From an uncultured Granulosicoccus sp. (GTDB taxonomy: Bacteria; Pseudomonadota; Gammaproteobacteria; Granulosicoccales; Granulosicoccaceae), in NCBI GenBank assembly GCA_947492525.1, contig CANLNQ010000009.1:62001-126000 (forward strand): a stretch of 64,000 bases of DNA, given 5' to 3'. The number at the start of each line of letters is the position of its first letter. Positions within the stretch are counted from its first letter, which is position 1. Made by a program: the position numbers and the translations under genes. Below, piece after piece: positions 27,770 through 36,181 of the stretch. Under the pieces are notes generated by a model. That model saw nothing but the letters and a program-made list of their open reading frames with translations. It was not told the origin of the DNA and did not search any database.

Positions 27770-28129
27770 ATGAAATCACTACTTCTGGTCGCGCATGGCA
27801 GTCGCCGCGCGGAGTCCAACGAGGAAATCGCGCAGCTGGCAGCTCGCGTTGCCGCCAAGGCTGGCGATGAGTTCGGTGTGATCCAGCATGCCTTTCTGGA
27901 GCTGGCCGAACCATTGATTCCCGATGGCATCGAATCGTGTATTGCCAGAGGCGCCACCAGTGTTCAGGTGGTACCGTATTTTCTGGCGCGCGGCACCCAT
28001 GTAGCCGATGATATTCCGGAGCAGGTAGCGATCAAACAGGCGCAATACCCGGACATGGACATCCGCATCACCGACTATCTGGGAACCTCGGACGAGCTGG
28101 TGGATGTGCTGCTGAAACTTGCCAGCTGA
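27770..28129 (+). CDS. sirohydrochlorin chelatase, CbiX/SirB-type short form
   Basis: This 119-residue single-domain protein begins LLLVAHGSRRAESNEEIAQL (active-site His in VAHGSR) and has VVPYFLARGTHVADDIP, typical of class II chelatases of the CbiX(S)/SirB group. These insert Fe2+ or Co2+ into sirohydrochlorin; the short form probably works as a dimer. An AAGGGG ribosome site is present. A hairpin terminator follows, so it may be a separate transcript from dsrC, although sirohaem and the Dsr-type module are functionally linked. cysG lies 10 kb away. Confidence 0.85.
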   Translation: MKSLLLVAHGSRRAESNEEIAQLAARVAAKAGDEFGVIQHAFLELAEPLIPDGIESCIARGATSVQVVPYFLARGTHVADDIPEQVAIKQAQYPDMDIRITDYLGTSDELVDVLLKLAS

Positions 28130-28148
28130 GCACACTGGCCGTTCCTGT

Positions 28149-28183
28149 CCGTCAGACTGCATTGCGCAGGCGCTGACGGTTTT
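28149..28183 (+). terminator. intrinsic terminator between chelatase and dsrC
   Basis: The stem CCGTCAG / CTGACGG encloses an inner CTGC / GCAG stem and is followed directly by TTTT. It lies 20 bases after the chelatase stop and 25 bases before the dsrC start. This is a good Rho-independent terminator shape. Confidence 0.65.
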
Positions 28184-28207
28184 GCCCCATTCATTGACCA
28201 TCGATAC

Positions 28208-28534
28208 ATGAGCGCACTGATAGACACTCTGGAGACCGATCACGAAGGTTATCTTCGACGCCGAAGCGACTGGACGCCCGAGTTGGCGAACGAGCTGGCG
28301 GCCGCGGATGACATCGAACTGACCGAGGCTCACTGGGAGGTGATCAACTTCCTGCAGGAGTATTACGAGAACTATGAGATCGCGCCGGCCATTCGCATTC
28401 TGACCAAGCAGATCGGCAAACGCTACGGGCGAGAGAAGGGCAACAGCAAGTACCTCTACGAGCTGTTTCCCCGAGGGCCGGCCAAGCAGGCCTGCCGCTA
28501 TGCAGGGCTGCCCAAGCCCACCGGTTGTGTTTGA
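28208..28534 (+). CDS. dsrC: DsrC/TusE-family sulfur carrier with both redox cysteines
   Basis: This 108-residue protein has the DsrC core (HWEVINFLQEYYENY, KGNSKYLYELFPRGPAKQA) and a C-terminal arm ending ACRYAGLPKPTGCV. Both the penultimate Cys and the second Cys ten residues upstream are present. TusE of E. coli keeps only the last Cys. The two-cysteine form marks DsrC proteins that carry sulfur as a trisulfide in dissimilatory sulfur metabolism and deliver it to DsrMK-type complexes. The next genes are DsrM-like and DsrK-like, which supports this reading. Confidence 0.88.
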   Translation: MSALIDTLETDHEGYLRRRSDWTPELANELAAADDIELTEAHWEVINFLQEYYENYEIAPAIRILTKQIGKRYGREKGNSKYLYELFPRGPAKQACRYAGLPKPTGCV

Positions 28535-29207
28535 GGCTCTGCCATCCTGGTTGTTCAGCGCCGCCTTCGTGTGGATGTTGCTGGCGACCTCCTGGCGCCT
28601 GCTGCAATGGGCACGTACGCCATCACCGTTACCGATTCCACTGGCCCCTGCACCTCGCACGCGGTTGGCTGTGGTCGGGCGGTTGCTGCTTGAATTCCTG
28701 CTGTTCCGATCGCTGGCACGTGCCAATCCGGTAACCTGGCTTGCCAGCATGGCCTTTCATTATGGTCTGCTGCTGATTCTGCTGGTGCACCTGCGTCTGC
28801 TGTTTGTGCAGCTGCCTTTGTGGTTGCTGCCCTTCATTCGCATCAGCGGTTGGGCGACGGTACTGGCGGTGGCAGGGTTGAGCATGCTTCTGGCGCGCCG
28901 AGTGTGGGTGGATCGCCTGCGCTACATATCGGCCCCGAGTGACTATCTGCATCTGTTGTTATTGCTCGGCATCGTGCTTTCGGGCGCTGCACTGAAACGA
29001 CTCTGGCCTGCCGATCTACACGCTGTCGGGGTGTTTCTTCGAGGCGCACTGAGCCTGGATGCCCAGATGCTGCCTGCGCATTCAGGGTTGTGGCTGCATC
29101 TGGCTCTGGTGCTGCTGTTGATCGTGATCTTCCCGATCAGCAAGTTGCTGCACGGAGCCGGCGTTCTGTTCAGCCCCAGCTTCAATCAGCGCGACCCGCA
29201 GTCATGA
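28500..29207 (+). CDS. dsrM: DsrM/NarI-like membrane cytochrome b subunit
   Basis: The 235-residue protein has about five membrane spans and several His residues placed for haem b ligation (FHYGLLLILLVHLRLLF, HSGLWLHLALV, SKLLHGAG), as in the NarI/DsrM family. It would pass electrons between the quinone pool and the cytoplasmic DsrK-like iron-sulfur subunit. The ATG at 28500 overlaps dsrC by 35 bp; a GTG at 28527 (8-bp overlap) is an equally plausible start. Its stop overlaps the dsrK-like start (ATGA). Confidence 0.78.
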   Translation: MQGCPSPPVVFEALPSWLFSAAFVWMLLATSWRLLQWARTPSPLPIPLAPAPRTRLAVVGRLLLEFLLFRSLARANPVTWLASMAFHYGLLLILLVHLRLLFVQLPLWLLPFIRISGWATVLAVAGLSMLLARRVWVDRLRYISAPSDYLHLLLLLGIVLSGAALKRLWPADLHAVGVFLRGALSLDAQMLPAHSGLWLHLALVLLLIVIFPISKLLHGAGVLFSPSFNQRDPQS

Positions 29208-30706
29208 GTACGAAGGGGATACCGGAGCAGGAGATGCCCGAACCGGTTGTCGGACGCTATCGAGTCATTCCGCTGATTCAGGAAGGGGCGATGGCGGACC
29301 AGCGAAGCACGGTAGCCAGAGCGGAGGTACAGGAATCACTGGGGCTGCCCGGTGCGCTGGTAGCCGATTGGCATGATCGTGCCATCGAGCGGCTCGGGCA
29401 GCTGGTCAGTGAGCGGCGAGGGCTGCGTGTCTTTCTGGACAGTTGCACACGCTGCGGCGCCTGCACCGACAAATGTCATTACTTTCTGGGCACGCATGAT
29501 CCGAAGAACATGCCGGTGGCCAGGCAGGATCTGCTGCGCTCCGTGTACCGTCGCTACTTTACCTTCGCCGGGCGCTATTTCCCCTGGCTGGTCGGGGCGC
29601 GCGATCTGGACAGATCGATGCTCGAAGACTGGTATACCTATTTTCACCAGTGCTCGGAGTGTCGCCGCTGCACGGTGTTCTGCCCCAAGGGGATCGATAC
29701 CAGTGAAGTGACGATGGCGGGCCGAGAGATCCTGGCCACCGTCGGCATGGGGCAGCAGTACTCTCAGGAGATCATCGGCAAGGTCAAACACATCGGCAAC
29801 AACCTGGGAATGAAGGCGCCGGCGCTGGCTGATGTTCTGGAGAGTCTGGAAGAGGATATTCTCGACGATACCGGACTTGCAATAAAGCTGCCGCTCGATG
29901 ATCCGGATGCCGATCTGCTGCTGGTCACGCCGTCGGCCGATTTCTTTGCCGAGCCACATGTCGATGGACTGATCGGATACGCCAAGGTACTGCACCAGGC
30001 CGGTATTCGCTGGACGTTCAGTTCCGAGGCCTCGGAAGCTGCCAATTTCGGGCTGTTCACCGGGCATCATGAGCACATGCGCGATATCGCCACGCGCGTA
30101 CGGCGCGCTGCCATCGACCTGGAGGTGTCTCGCATTGTCATCGGTGAATGCGGTCATGCCTGGCGGGTGGCGTACAGCTTTCTCGATACGCTGGTGGGCC
30201 CCATGGATTTTCTCGATCCGGCGCACCCGCGAGTCGAGCATATCTGTGAGGTGACACATCAGCTATGGCGAAGTGGAGTCATCGAGCTGGACCCGCAAGG
30301 CAATGCAGGCAAGGTCGTGACCTTCCACGATTCGTGCAATGTGGCGCGTGGCGCCAGCATGGGAGAGAGAGCCGACGGTCAATTCACCATTCCAAGAGAG
30401 TTGCTGGCGGCCAGTGTGCCGAAGCTGGTGGACATGAGCGCAGATACCGTGCGGCAGAAGACCTTCTGCTGTGGCGGTGGAGGCGGTCTGCTCAACGACG
30501 AGATGATGGAAGTACGCGTCAAGGGCTCATTGCCCCGGGCGCAGGCGCTGAAGGCCGTTGTCGACAGCGATCAGGTAACGCATCTGGCAGCCATCTGTGC
30601 CATCTGCAAGACGCAGCTATCGGGCGTATTGCCCCTGCACGATCTGAGTGAGGTGGAAGTGGTCAGTCTTCATCAACTGGTAGGCGATGCGCTGGTGCTC
30701 TCTTGA
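29204..30706 (+). CDS. dsrK: DsrK-like heterodisulfide-reductase-type iron-sulfur protein
   Basis: This protein is 500 residues from the ATG at 29204. It has two [4Fe-4S] motifs (CTRCGACTDKC and CSECRRCTVFCP) and CCG-domain motifs HDSCNVARG, FCCGGGGGLLNDEMM and AICKTQL, which hold the noncubane cluster in HdrB/HdrD and DsrK. DsrK is thought to reduce or oxidise the DsrC trisulfide or disulfide together with membrane DsrM. The start overlaps dsrM by 4 bp. No dsrAB, dsrEFH, dsrL, dsrJOP or dsrN genes are in the window, so this is a minimal CMK set. Confidence 0.82.
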   Translation: MSTKGIPEQEMPEPVVGRYRVIPLIQEGAMADQRSTVARAEVQESLGLPGALVADWHDRAIERLGQLVSERRGLRVFLDSCTRCGACTDKCHYFLGTHDPKNMPVARQDLLRSVYRRYFTFAGRYFPWLVGARDLDRSMLEDWYTYFHQCSECRRCTVFCPKGIDTSEVTMAGREILATVGMGQQYSQEIIGKVKHIGNNLGMKAPALADVLESLEEDILDDTGLAIKLPLDDPDADLLLVTPSADFFAEPHVDGLIGYAKVLHQAGIRWTFSSEASEAANFGLFTGHHEHMRDIATRVRRAAIDLEVSRIVIGECGHAWRVAYSFLDTLVGPMDFLDPAHPRVEHICEVTHQLWRSGVIELDPQGNAGKVVTFHDSCNVARGASMGERADGQFTIPRELLAASVPKLVDMSADTVRQKTFCCGGGGGLLNDEMMEVRVKGSLPRAQALKAVVDSDQVTHLAAICAICKTQLSGVLPLHDLSEVEVVSLHQLVGDALVLS

Positions 30707-30714
30707 AGCCGCCC

Positions 30715-32820
30715 ATGGCAAAACGCGTACCTGTCGAGCATGAACGCTTCGGCGTACGCTGGGTCGATGATTTTCACTGGTTGAGAGCAGACAACTGGCA
30801 GGCCTGTGTAAATGAACCTGAGCGCCTTCCCGAGGCTATCAAGCAGTATCTGAACAGCGAGAACGCCTGGTGTGAAGCACGCATGGCGGACACCGCCGAG
30901 CTGCAGAGTACCTTGCAGGCCGAGATGCGTGGCCGCATTCAGGCCGATGATGACTCCCTGCCGGATGAAGAGGGGCCATGGTCGTATTTCGAGCGCTATC
31001 AGGGCGATGATGAATACCCGAGTTACTGGCGGCAGGCTCGGCAGACGCCCGATCGGCAGCATCTGCTGGTGGACCTCAATGTGGAGGCGACGGGTCATGA
31101 CTACTTTGCGCCCGGTGAGGTGGAGTACAGTCCGGATCACAGGTGGCTTGCCTGGAGTGTGGATACCACCGGCGCAGAACGCCATAGCGTGAGAATTCGT
31201 GATATTGCCACGGGGCAGGATCAGGATTGCATCCCCGACGTGGAATCCGTGTGCTGGGGCGATCGGCAACATCTGTTCTACACAAGGGTGGATGACGATT
31301 TGCGTGCCAATCAGATATTCAGGCATGTCCTGGGCAGCGATTCATCCGAGGACGTCCTGGTCTACGAGGAGCAGGATCCGCGGTTTGCCTGTTCGGTCTG
31401 GACCAGTCTGTCGGGCGATTATGTGTTCATCTCCTCCGATACAGACGATCAGAGCGAGGTCTGGTATATCGCCTGTGCCGATATCACTGCAAGCCCGGTC
31501 TTGGTGGAGGCACGTGCCGAGTCCATCGAGTACAGCATTGAACATCAGGCTGAGCGCTTTCTGATACTGACCAATGCCGATGGGGCCAGCGATTTCAAGA
31601 TCATGCAGGCACCTTGTGAAAGTCCATCAAGGGAGCACTGGCGCGACTGGTTGCCGGCCAGACCCGGCCGTATGGTGCTGGATGTGTATGCCTATCAAGA
31701 CTGGATCATGTGGATCGAGCGGGAAGATGCCTTGCCGCGAATCTGCTACACCCGAAGCTCCGGGGTGAGTGCGTCAGGCCAGCGTGTCGGCAAGCAGGAT
31801 GCCGGTGCAATGCCCATCCATCACATCGCCTTCGAAGAAGAAGCGTATTCAATGAGTCTTGAGCCACTGCTGGAGTTTGGTGAGCGGCGTTTTCGGTTCG
31901 GCTATGAGTCACCTTCCACGCCGGAGCAGACCTGGCAGTTCGATATGGCCACCGGCGAACGCAGCTTGTTGAAGGCGCAGAAGATACCCAGTGGCCATGA
32001 TCCGTCAGCCTATGTGGTCAAGCGCCTGAATGCACCTTCGAAGGACGGTGAACTGGTGCCTGTGACCTTGCTGTATCACCGTGATACCGCCATCGATGGC
32101 TCTGCACCCTGCTGGCTCAGTGGTTACGGTGCTTATGGCTCCTCCATTCCAGCCTCGTTTGCCGGCAATATGCTCTCGCTGGTCGATCGGGGTTTTGTCT
32201 ACGCCACGGCGCATGTGAGAGGCGGACAGGAAAAAGGGCGTGCCTGGTATGAAGCGGCGCGCTTCGGCGGCAAGCACCACAGCATCGATGACATGATCGG
32301 TGTCGGGCGCTACCTGGTGTCAGAGAACTATACGGCGGCGGGAAAGATCGTTCTGTCCGGTGCCTCTGCCGGTGGTCTGCTGGTAGGCGCTGCACTGAAT
32401 GAGGAAACCGAATTGTGGGGGGCGGCGGTTGCCGATGTGCCGTTTGTCGATGTACTGCATACGCTGCTGGACGATACGCTACCGCTGACGCCCGGTGAGT
32501 GGGCGCAATGGGGGAATCCCTTGGTCGACCAGCAGGCGTTCGAGGATATCCGGCAATACTGCCCGTACCTGAACGTGCAGCCCAGAGCCTATCCGCCCAT
32601 GCTGGTGACAGCCGGCATCAGTGATTCGCGGGTCACCTACTGGGAACCGGCGAAATGGGTGGCGAAACATCGGCAGCTACGATCCGATCCTGCCGAGCTG
32701 CTGTTGAAGACCAATATGCACGGCGGCCATTTCGGGGAAGCCGGCCGATACGCCTCTCTGGCGGAAACTGCTCTCGAGCAGGCGTTCGCCCTGAAGGTCA
32801 TGGGCCTGGCTGCAAACTGA
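30715..32820 (+). CDS. prolyl oligopeptidase family serine peptidase (oligopeptidase B-like)
   Basis: The protein is 701 residues from the ATG at 30715. It has an N-terminal seven-bladed propeller (about 60-400) and a C-terminal alpha/beta-hydrolase domain with the nucleophile in LSGASAGGLLVG, preceded by GGQEKGRAWYEA and followed by His in NMHGGHFGEAGRY. Oligopeptidase B cuts after basic residues in short peptides in the cytoplasm. The gene begins 8 bases after the dsrK stop. The link to sulfur genes is probably only positional. Confidence 0.88.
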   Translation: MAKRVPVEHERFGVRWVDDFHWLRADNWQACVNEPERLPEAIKQYLNSENAWCEARMADTAELQSTLQAEMRGRIQADDDSLPDEEGPWSYFERYQGDDEYPSYWRQARQTPDRQHLLVDLNVEATGHDYFAPGEVEYSPDHRWLAWSVDTTGAERHSVRIRDIATGQDQDCIPDVESVCWGDRQHLFYTRVDDDLRANQIFRHVLGSDSSEDVLVYEEQDPRFACSVWTSLSGDYVFISSDTDDQSEVWYIACADITASPVLVEARAESIEYSIEHQAERFLILTNADGASDFKIMQAPCESPSREHWRDWLPARPGRMVLDVYAYQDWIMWIEREDALPRICYTRSSGVSASGQRVGKQDAGAMPIHHIAFEEEAYSMSLEPLLEFGERRFRFGYESPSTPEQTWQFDMATGERSLLKAQKIPSGHDPSAYVVKRLNAPSKDGELVPVTLLYHRDTAIDGSAPCWLSGYGAYGSSIPASFAGNMLSLVDRGFVYATAHVRGGQEKGRAWYEAARFGGKHHSIDDMIGVGRYLVSENYTAAGKIVLSGASAGGLLVGAALNEETELWGAAVADVPFVDVLHTLLDDTLPLTPGEWAQWGNPLVDQQAFEDIRQYCPYLNVQPRAYPPMLVTAGISDSRVTYWEPAKWVAKHRQLRSDPAELLLKTNMHGGHFGEAGRYASLAETALEQAFALKVMGLAAN

Positions 32821-32838
32821 TACGGGGAGAATCCTGTC

Positions 32839-33252
32839 ATGAGCGAACAACCTTCGAGCATCCTGTCTCATCTGTCTCTGGGTACCAATGACCCGGACAG
32901 GGCCATGCACTTCTACGACGCCATACTGGCGACACTGGGCATTGTTCGCCTGCACACACTTGACGGCATTGGTGCGGGCTACGGCAGAGAGTTTCCGGAA
33001 TTCTGGATTGTGCTGCCGAGTGATGAAAAGCCAGCGAGTGCGGGCAACGGCATACATGTCGGTTTTGTCGCCGAATCGCGTGATGCGGTGCGCGCCTTTC
33101 ATGAAGCTGCGATGGCCGCCGGGGCCAGCGATGCAGGCGCACCGGGCCCCAGACCGGAGTACGGTGCAGCCTATTACGGCTGCTTCGTGATGGACCCTGA
33201 TGGCAACAAGATCGAAGCGACCTTCCGGGATGCAGTTCCGACTGACGGCTGA
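32839..33252 (+). CDS. VOC (glyoxalase/bleomycin resistance-like) family protein
   Basis: The 137-residue protein starts with ILSHLSLGTNDPDRAMHFYDAIL (family metal-site His near residue 10) and ends with YYGCFVMDPDGNKIEATF, the two paired beta-alpha-beta-beta-beta modules of the vicinal oxygen chelate fold. The substrate cannot be told. A GGGGAGA ribosome site lies about 10 bases before the ATG. It follows the peptidase gene by 18 bp. Confidence 0.85.
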   Translation: MSEQPSSILSHLSLGTNDPDRAMHFYDAILATLGIVRLHTLDGIGAGYGREFPEFWIVLPSDEKPASAGNGIHVGFVAESRDAVRAFHEAAMAAGASDAGAPGPRPEYGAAYYGCFVMDPDGNKIEATFRDAVPTDG

Positions 33253-33520
33253 CAGTCTGTGAAGCAGTGCATTGTTGCTGCAATTCGATTGCCCCGCAAT
33301 TGTCAGAAATGAGACCGGCGTAGAAGACATCCCTGCGAAGTACTGGCTACCATGGCGCGACGCAATCACTGCTTTGGCGCGATGCCAGATCAGCGCTGCC
33401 TTGTTTTCGTCATGCAGACGGAAGTTCAAGCAGCGTTTGCTCATTTCGGCTCTGCCTTGACAGGCAGACAAGGTGACTGGTTCAAGGATTTGACCAGTGT
33501 GCACAGTACAGGGACGGTCA

Positions 33521-36181
33521 ATGCAATACGCCAAATCTCCAGTCATCGGGCTCGATGAGCCGCCGGCGGCAACGACACTCAGTCATGCGCAACTGCCAGT
33601 CTTGCTGTGCGTGCTTCTGGTGTCGATTCTGTGCCTGAGCAGTGCTGCAATGGCCGACTCCGGTGGCGTGTTTGAAAGTAGCGAACTGCCGGCAAGTTGC
33701 CTTCTGCCGGATGCCGGCGCACCTTCCTGTGGTATCGAATCGGCTCCAGGCAGTTCACGTTACGAGCCGGATGTTCCTCACAATGTCGGCAACCCCATCG
33801 ATGTCGTCAGTGGCAACAAATATCAGTACGAATTGGACTATCAGTCGCCTGTCTCCGGGCTGGCACTGGCCCGTCACTACAACAGCTCATTGAGTGCGTA
33901 CGATATCGGTATGGGACCCGGTTGGCGGCACAGCTACCAGGTCGTCCTCACGCGTATCAGCGATGCGCGCTTGGATATCGTGCAGAGTGACGGGCGGCTG
34001 ATCAGCTTTCATCAGGTCTCCGCCGATCAACCGGATCTGTTCAAGGCATCGCAGCCTTCCGACGGCCATCTGCAGGTGGGTGAGCGCAGTATCTGGACAC
34101 TTGGCGATGGTCGGCGAATGATCTTCCAAGGCTCCTATCTGGTACGAATGGAGCTTGGTGAGCGAGCTGGTGCGCTGACCCTTCGATACCGGAACGGCAA
34201 GCTTGACACGGTGACCAATCAGAATGGGTCGAGCCTGATATTCACTTACGTACCGGGTACGCCTGCGTTGCCCGAGTACGGTAATGGTGAGCTTGTGCAA
34301 CCTGCAGGGGCTGTTGCATCGCTCGAGCTGCCGGGAGGTGGAGTCATCCATTACAAGTATGGAGAGAGCGGCAATCTCACGAGTACTCGCTACCCCGATG
34401 GTGACAGCACCGGCTATGTCTATGACGACAGCGATTGGCCGAATCACCTGACTCGACGACAGTCTACCGACGATGGCCGGCTCTCCGAATGGCGTTATGA
34501 CCGGCAAGGCCTTGGTGTCGCCTGGTTGGAAGGTGGCGGCATCAATGGCCTGGAGATCGAACGCGAACCGGCCTCGTCAGCAGGCCCGCTCGACGGGGAC
34601 ATGCTGCCGGGGCAGGAGGCCTCTGCAGCGCAGGCAGTAGTGACCTATGCCGACGGACGAACGACTCAGTATCGATGGGCGCCAGCTGATGATGGGGCCG
34701 GTTTGGCAGCGGGCGTCACGGCTATCAGTTGCGACAACTGCCTGCCATCGGAACAGGCGCTCGTGTTCAATGACAAGGCTGCTGTTGCGCAGACGGCCAA
34801 GGCGGATGACTCCATGGGTGCTGTGCAAGGAGGCATCGGTTCGAGCCGCTCAGGTATGCCATCCGGCACGGCATTGGGCAAAGCATCGGACACGGCATCA
34901 GGTACTGCTACAGGTACGGCTACAGGTACGGCTACAGGTACGGCTACAGGCACAGCATCAGGTTTTTCCTCGATGGAGGAGTCGCTGCAATTCATGTTGA
35001 CAAACATGAGCTTGGCGACAGAGCAGCCGGAACCGGCGCAGGGGCTGACCCGCTATAGCGGCGTCTATCCGCACCCGAGAGGTGATGTCACTGTGACAAT
35101 GAGTACTAACAGGCACGGCGAGGTCAAGGATCTGAGAATCGGGGAAACCGGGTGGGCCGATATCATCGAATCGTGGTCAGGAGGTCAACTGCAGCCCTGT
35201 TTTTCAGGTAGCCAGCCGGACAATGCTGACGCTTTCTCGCACGACCGTATAGCTGCGCTGGGTCATGGGGATGCGCCCTGTGAGCTGGACCCGGCCGTGA
35301 TGGTCGAATTCGAATACGGTATCGAGAGCTTTCTCGATGCTGACAATCAAGGCGTTCGCAGCAAGGCATCAGACGACGAGCCGCAAGCGGAAACGCTGCC
35401 GTTCTGGCACGACATGCGACGCTACTGCGGACTGCCAGCGGGCCTGACTTGCGAACAGTTGGAGCAGGATCTGGACATGGCCCAGCTGTCTCTATGCGCC
35501 TACGGTGGAACGAGTTGTGAGCCGGCATATAGACTGGTGCCACCTTCCGAGATCGGCTTGGACGATGATCGTTTCGACAATCAGGGGTTCGATGCACAGT
35601 TGTATCAGGACCCGGAGCAGCCGGATCGTTATATTCTGGTTTTTCGGGGGACTGATAACGTTGGTGATGACTGGACAGCCAATTTTGATCAAGCCAATGG
35701 TGATTGGTCTCGGCAATATGATTTGGCTTTCAATTTGGGTCGAGACGTAGTTGAAGAGCTCGGAGAAGGGCGTGTGGAATTTTCGGGCCATTCTCTCGGT
35801 GGTGGCTTGGCATCGATAGCCGCCTTGGCATCGGATAGTTCGGCTACTGTATTCAATACTGCGGCATTGCAGCCAGGCACTGCTGCATCATATGGCTTGG
35901 GAGATGAATACAGAAACGCAGAAGCCAATATCCGGCATCTTCACACTGATTATGATCCTGTCACCGTTCTGCAGGAACGCGCAGATGAACTGGATTTCAG
36001 GGATATGCAAACGGCACCGGGTGTCTTTACGGAAATCCCGAACCCGGACATTCCCTGGATAAATGCCACTCACGCGGCGGCAGGCAGCTTTGCTGAGGGT
36101 TTGCCTCCCGTCATGTGGCATTCGATGAGCGCGGTTATACATGTACTTGAATCACTGATGGAGTTCAATTGTTCACCATGA
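33521..36181 (+). CDS. secreted RHS-type protein with C-terminal class 3 lipase domain
   Basis: The protein is 886 residues from the ATG at 33521; an in-frame alternative start lies 24 bases upstream. A Sec signal peptide (hydrophobic core about residues 26-42, cleavage near SAAMA) leads to the DUF6531/RHS entry motif NPIDVVSGNKYQYELDYQS and YD-like beta strands to about residue 400. A TG-rich linker is coded by a 12-bp repeat. From about residue 635 there is a lipase_3 domain with ILVFRGTDN, the nucleophile Ser758 in FSGHSLGGG, Asp in TDYDPVT, and His candidates near the end. The 3' part is more AT-rich. I infer a polymorphic toxin-like phospholipase; the next gene overlaps by 4 bp and may be its immunity. 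Confidence 0.8.
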   Translation: MQYAKSPVIGLDEPPAATTLSHAQLPVLLCVLLVSILCLSSAAMADSGGVFESSELPASCLLPDAGAPSCGIESAPGSSRYEPDVPHNVGNPIDVVSGNKYQYELDYQSPVSGLALARHYNSSLSAYDIGMGPGWRHSYQVVLTRISDARLDIVQSDGRLISFHQVSADQPDLFKASQPSDGHLQVGERSIWTLGDGRRMIFQGSYLVRMELGERAGALTLRYRNGKLDTVTNQNGSSLIFTYVPGTPALPEYGNGELVQPAGAVASLELPGGGVIHYKYGESGNLTSTRYPDGDSTGYVYDDSDWPNHLTRRQSTDDGRLSEWRYDRQGLGVAWLEGGGINGLEIEREPASSAGPLDGDMLPGQEASAAQAVVTYADGRTTQYRWAPADDGAGLAAGVTAISCDNCLPSEQALVFNDKAAVAQTAKADDSMGAVQGGIGSSRSGMPSGTALGKASDTASGTATGTATGTATGTATGTASGFSSMEESLQFMLTNMSLATEQPEPAQGLTRYSGVYPHPRGDVTVTMSTNRHGEVKDLRIGETGWADIIESWSGGQLQPCFSGSQPDNADAFSHDRIAALGHGDAPCELDPAVMVEFEYGIESFLDADNQGVRSKASDDEPQAETLPFWHDMRRYCGLPAGLTCEQLEQDLDMAQLSLCAYGGTSCEPAYRLVPPSEIGLDDDRFDNQGFDAQLYQDPEQPDRYILVFRGTDNVGDDWTANFDQANGDWSRQYDLAFNLGRDVVEELGEGRVEFSGHSLGGGLASIAALASDSSATVFNTAALQPGTAASYGLGDEYRNAEANIRHLHTDYDPVTVLQERADELDFRDMQTAPGVFTEIPNPDIPWINATHAAAGSFAEGLPPVMWHSMSAVIHVLESLMEFNCSP
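34865..34960 (+). repeat. 12-bp tandem repeat inside the RHS-lipase gene
   Basis: There are eight consecutive 12-bp units (consensus GGTACGGCTACA, three perfect copies at 34913-34948). They code for a GTAT/GTAS-type flexible linker between the RHS part and the lipase part. Because the period is a multiple of three, copy number can change without a frameshift. Confidence 0.9.

Noticed and set aside
33253-33520. Hidden small gene between the VOC and RHS-lipase genes.
   Set aside because: Short frames only, no ribosome sites or recognisable motifs; likely the promoter region of the RHS-lipase gene.
36169-36178. TTG start for the ankyrin lipoprotein.
   Set aside because: The ATG at 36178 forms the common ATGA overlap with the preceding stop and gives a normal lipoprotein signal.
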